A DNA stretch of 13,868 bases, from the NCBI GenBank assembly GCA_964458775.1, contig CAYWLQ010000153.1, forward strand, positions 1 through 13,868. The letters run 5' to 3'. A program made the position numbers and the translations under genes. Position 1 is the stretch's first letter; every line of letters starts with the position of its first letter. Positions 13,324 through 13,868 of this stretch are shown here, piece by piece. Source of the DNA: CAYWLQ01 sp964458775 (GTDB lineage Bacteria > Myxococcota_A > Polyangia > JAAYKL01). The notes beneath the pieces are model-generated. The model ran no database searches. It was given only the letters and a program-made list of their open reading frames with translations, and was not told the DNA's origin.

Positions 13324-13868
13324 ATGACATTTTTTAAAAGTACTCTCATTTGGTATATCGCAATATATACAATTGTTGCAGGGTTAATCTCCTGCGCAGA
13401 ATCTGATCCTCCCGATAATCAATATGAAGAAGACAGCTCTTCAGATGCAGATGCTGATGCAGATGCTGATAGCGACACAGATGCAGATGCGGATGCAGAT
13501 GCTGATAGCGACACAGATGCAGATGCGGATTCTGACGCTGATACAGATGCGGATGCTGATACTGACACCGATGCGGATTCTGATGCGGATACGGACGCTG
13601 ACTCCGACGCTGATAGCGACACAGATGCAGATGCGGATTCTGATGCGGATACGGACGCTGACTCCGACACAGATGCAGATACCGACGCAGACACTGACTC
13701 TGACAGTGACACAGATACGGATACAGATATTAGCTGTCAGTATGAATGTCTTGATCATTGCGGATCTATCGGAGGAACAAGAATGGAAGGGACATGTCCC
13801 GGTGAACAGAGATGTTGCGATATGAGCGGTGTCGATACAGGAGGCGATACCGATACAGATACTGATAC
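13324..13868 (+). CDS. Asp-rich linker lipoprotein with Cys-rich module, 3' end outside window
   Basis: The open frame runs past the right edge (at least 181 residues). A signal peptide (MTFFKSTLIWYIAIYTIVAG) ends in lipobox LISC with lipidated Cys24. AGGAAGG at 13311-13317 lies six bases before the ATG. From about residue 40 to 136 nearly every second residue is Asp, alternating with Ala, Ser or Thr, giving an extended acidic spacer. Then comes a compact module with Cys at 138, 142, 146, 158, 164 and 165 (C-x3-C-x3-C-x11-C-x5-CC) containing GTCPGEQRCC. A second Asp/Thr linker begins at about residue 172 (GGDTDTDTDT). A further domain must follow beyond the window. It is probably displayed on the cell surface with the linker acting as a stalk. 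The long acidic spacer and Cys module resemble surface proteins of Myxococcota/Bradymonadota-type bacteria. Confidence 0.88.
   Translation, partial: MTFFKSTLIWYIAIYTIVAGLISCAESDPPDNQYEEDSSSDADADADADSDTDADADADADSDTDADADSDADTDADADTDTDADSDADTDADSDADSDTDADADSDADTDADSDTDADTDADTDSDSDTDTDTDISCQYECLDHCGSIGGTRMEGTCPGEQRCCDMSGVDTGGDTDTDTD
13441..13730 (+). repeat. Minisatellite-like tract encoding the Asp-rich linker
   Basis: The tract is built from GAT/GAC codons alternating with GCA, GCT, GCG, AGC, TCT, ACA and ACG. Longer exact copies are superimposed: a 39-mer at 13456-13494 repeated at 13492-13530 (36-bp period); a 35-mer at 13501-13535 repeated at 13609-13643 (offset 108, three times 36); and a 39-mer at 13570-13608 repeated at 13630-13668 (offset 60). 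All offsets are multiples of three, so length changes keep the frame. This indicates recent duplication, and the assembled length may not be exact. Confidence 0.9.

Noticed and set aside
13441..13730. Repeated units that might suggest a CRISPR array
   Set aside because: There are no unique spacers and no constant repeat length, and the units are in-frame codon repeats of a coding tract.
13419..13758. Long minus-strand frames rich in Ser/Ala/Glu and in Ile/Arg/Cys opposite the Asp-rich tract
   Set aside because: They are mirror images of the GAT/GAC repeat codons. The plus-strand frame has a ribosome site, signal peptide and lipobox, and continues into a Cys module.

Overview
The window looks like one piece of a moderately AT-rich genome of the former Deltaproteobacteria. 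An uncultured Myxococcota or Bradymonadota-like lineage is the best guess. Three traits point there: (i) secreted lipoproteins with long Asp/Ala/Ser/Thr linkers and Cys-rich modules at the right end; (ii) an ECF sigma factor / FecR-TPR / surface protein gene trio; (iii) several lineage-specific lipoproteins between housekeeping genes. The taxonomic call is inference, because there is no rRNA in the window. Two runs of exactly 10 N (6455-6464 and 11519-11528) show that this is a scaffold of draft contigs.

Left part (1-8270), mostly housekeeping. A tRNA-Asn(GTT) lies on the minus strand with a clear promoter and two downstream hairpins. On the plus strand follow a small TerB-like protein, the tRNA-modification enzyme MnmG, and an unrecognised lipoprotein. 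A GC-rich, hairpin-filled tandem repeat (two 87-bp copies) fills the gap to the convergent cluster. On the minus strand, read right to left, is the conserved cluster rho - rpmE - DUF1385 (YqhQ-like) - prfA, covering transcription termination, a ribosomal protein and translation termination. A good sigma70-type promoter lies upstream of rho, and a perfect 8-bp inverted repeat sits on its predicted start point. prmC, the usual gene after prfA, is absent.

Middle part (8270-9880), accessory. A small lipoprotein faces a secreted SGNH-hydrolase-like protein whose catalytic Ser, block III Asn, Asp and His all appear to be substituted, so it is a probable pseudoenzyme.

Right part (9880-13868). A tightly coupled ECF sigma factor, a FecR-domain membrane protein with a C-terminal TPR-like region, and a predicted outer-membrane barrel protein form a likely envelope-signalling operon. 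The FecR gene crosses the second N gap and changes frame only because the gap length is a placeholder. The two sides join perfectly if the contigs actually abut with a one-base overlap. After the operon come the C-terminal half of a secreted PHB-depolymerase/feruloyl-esterase-like hydrolase, probably a deletion remnant, and the start of a lipoprotein with a repetitive Asp-rich linker, a six-Cys module and a second linker that runs off the end.

I found no CRISPR, transposon, phage gene or obvious defence system. The candidates for something new are the sigma/FecR-TPR/barrel trio, the dead SGNH protein, the 87-bp structured repeat and the variable Asp-rich tract.
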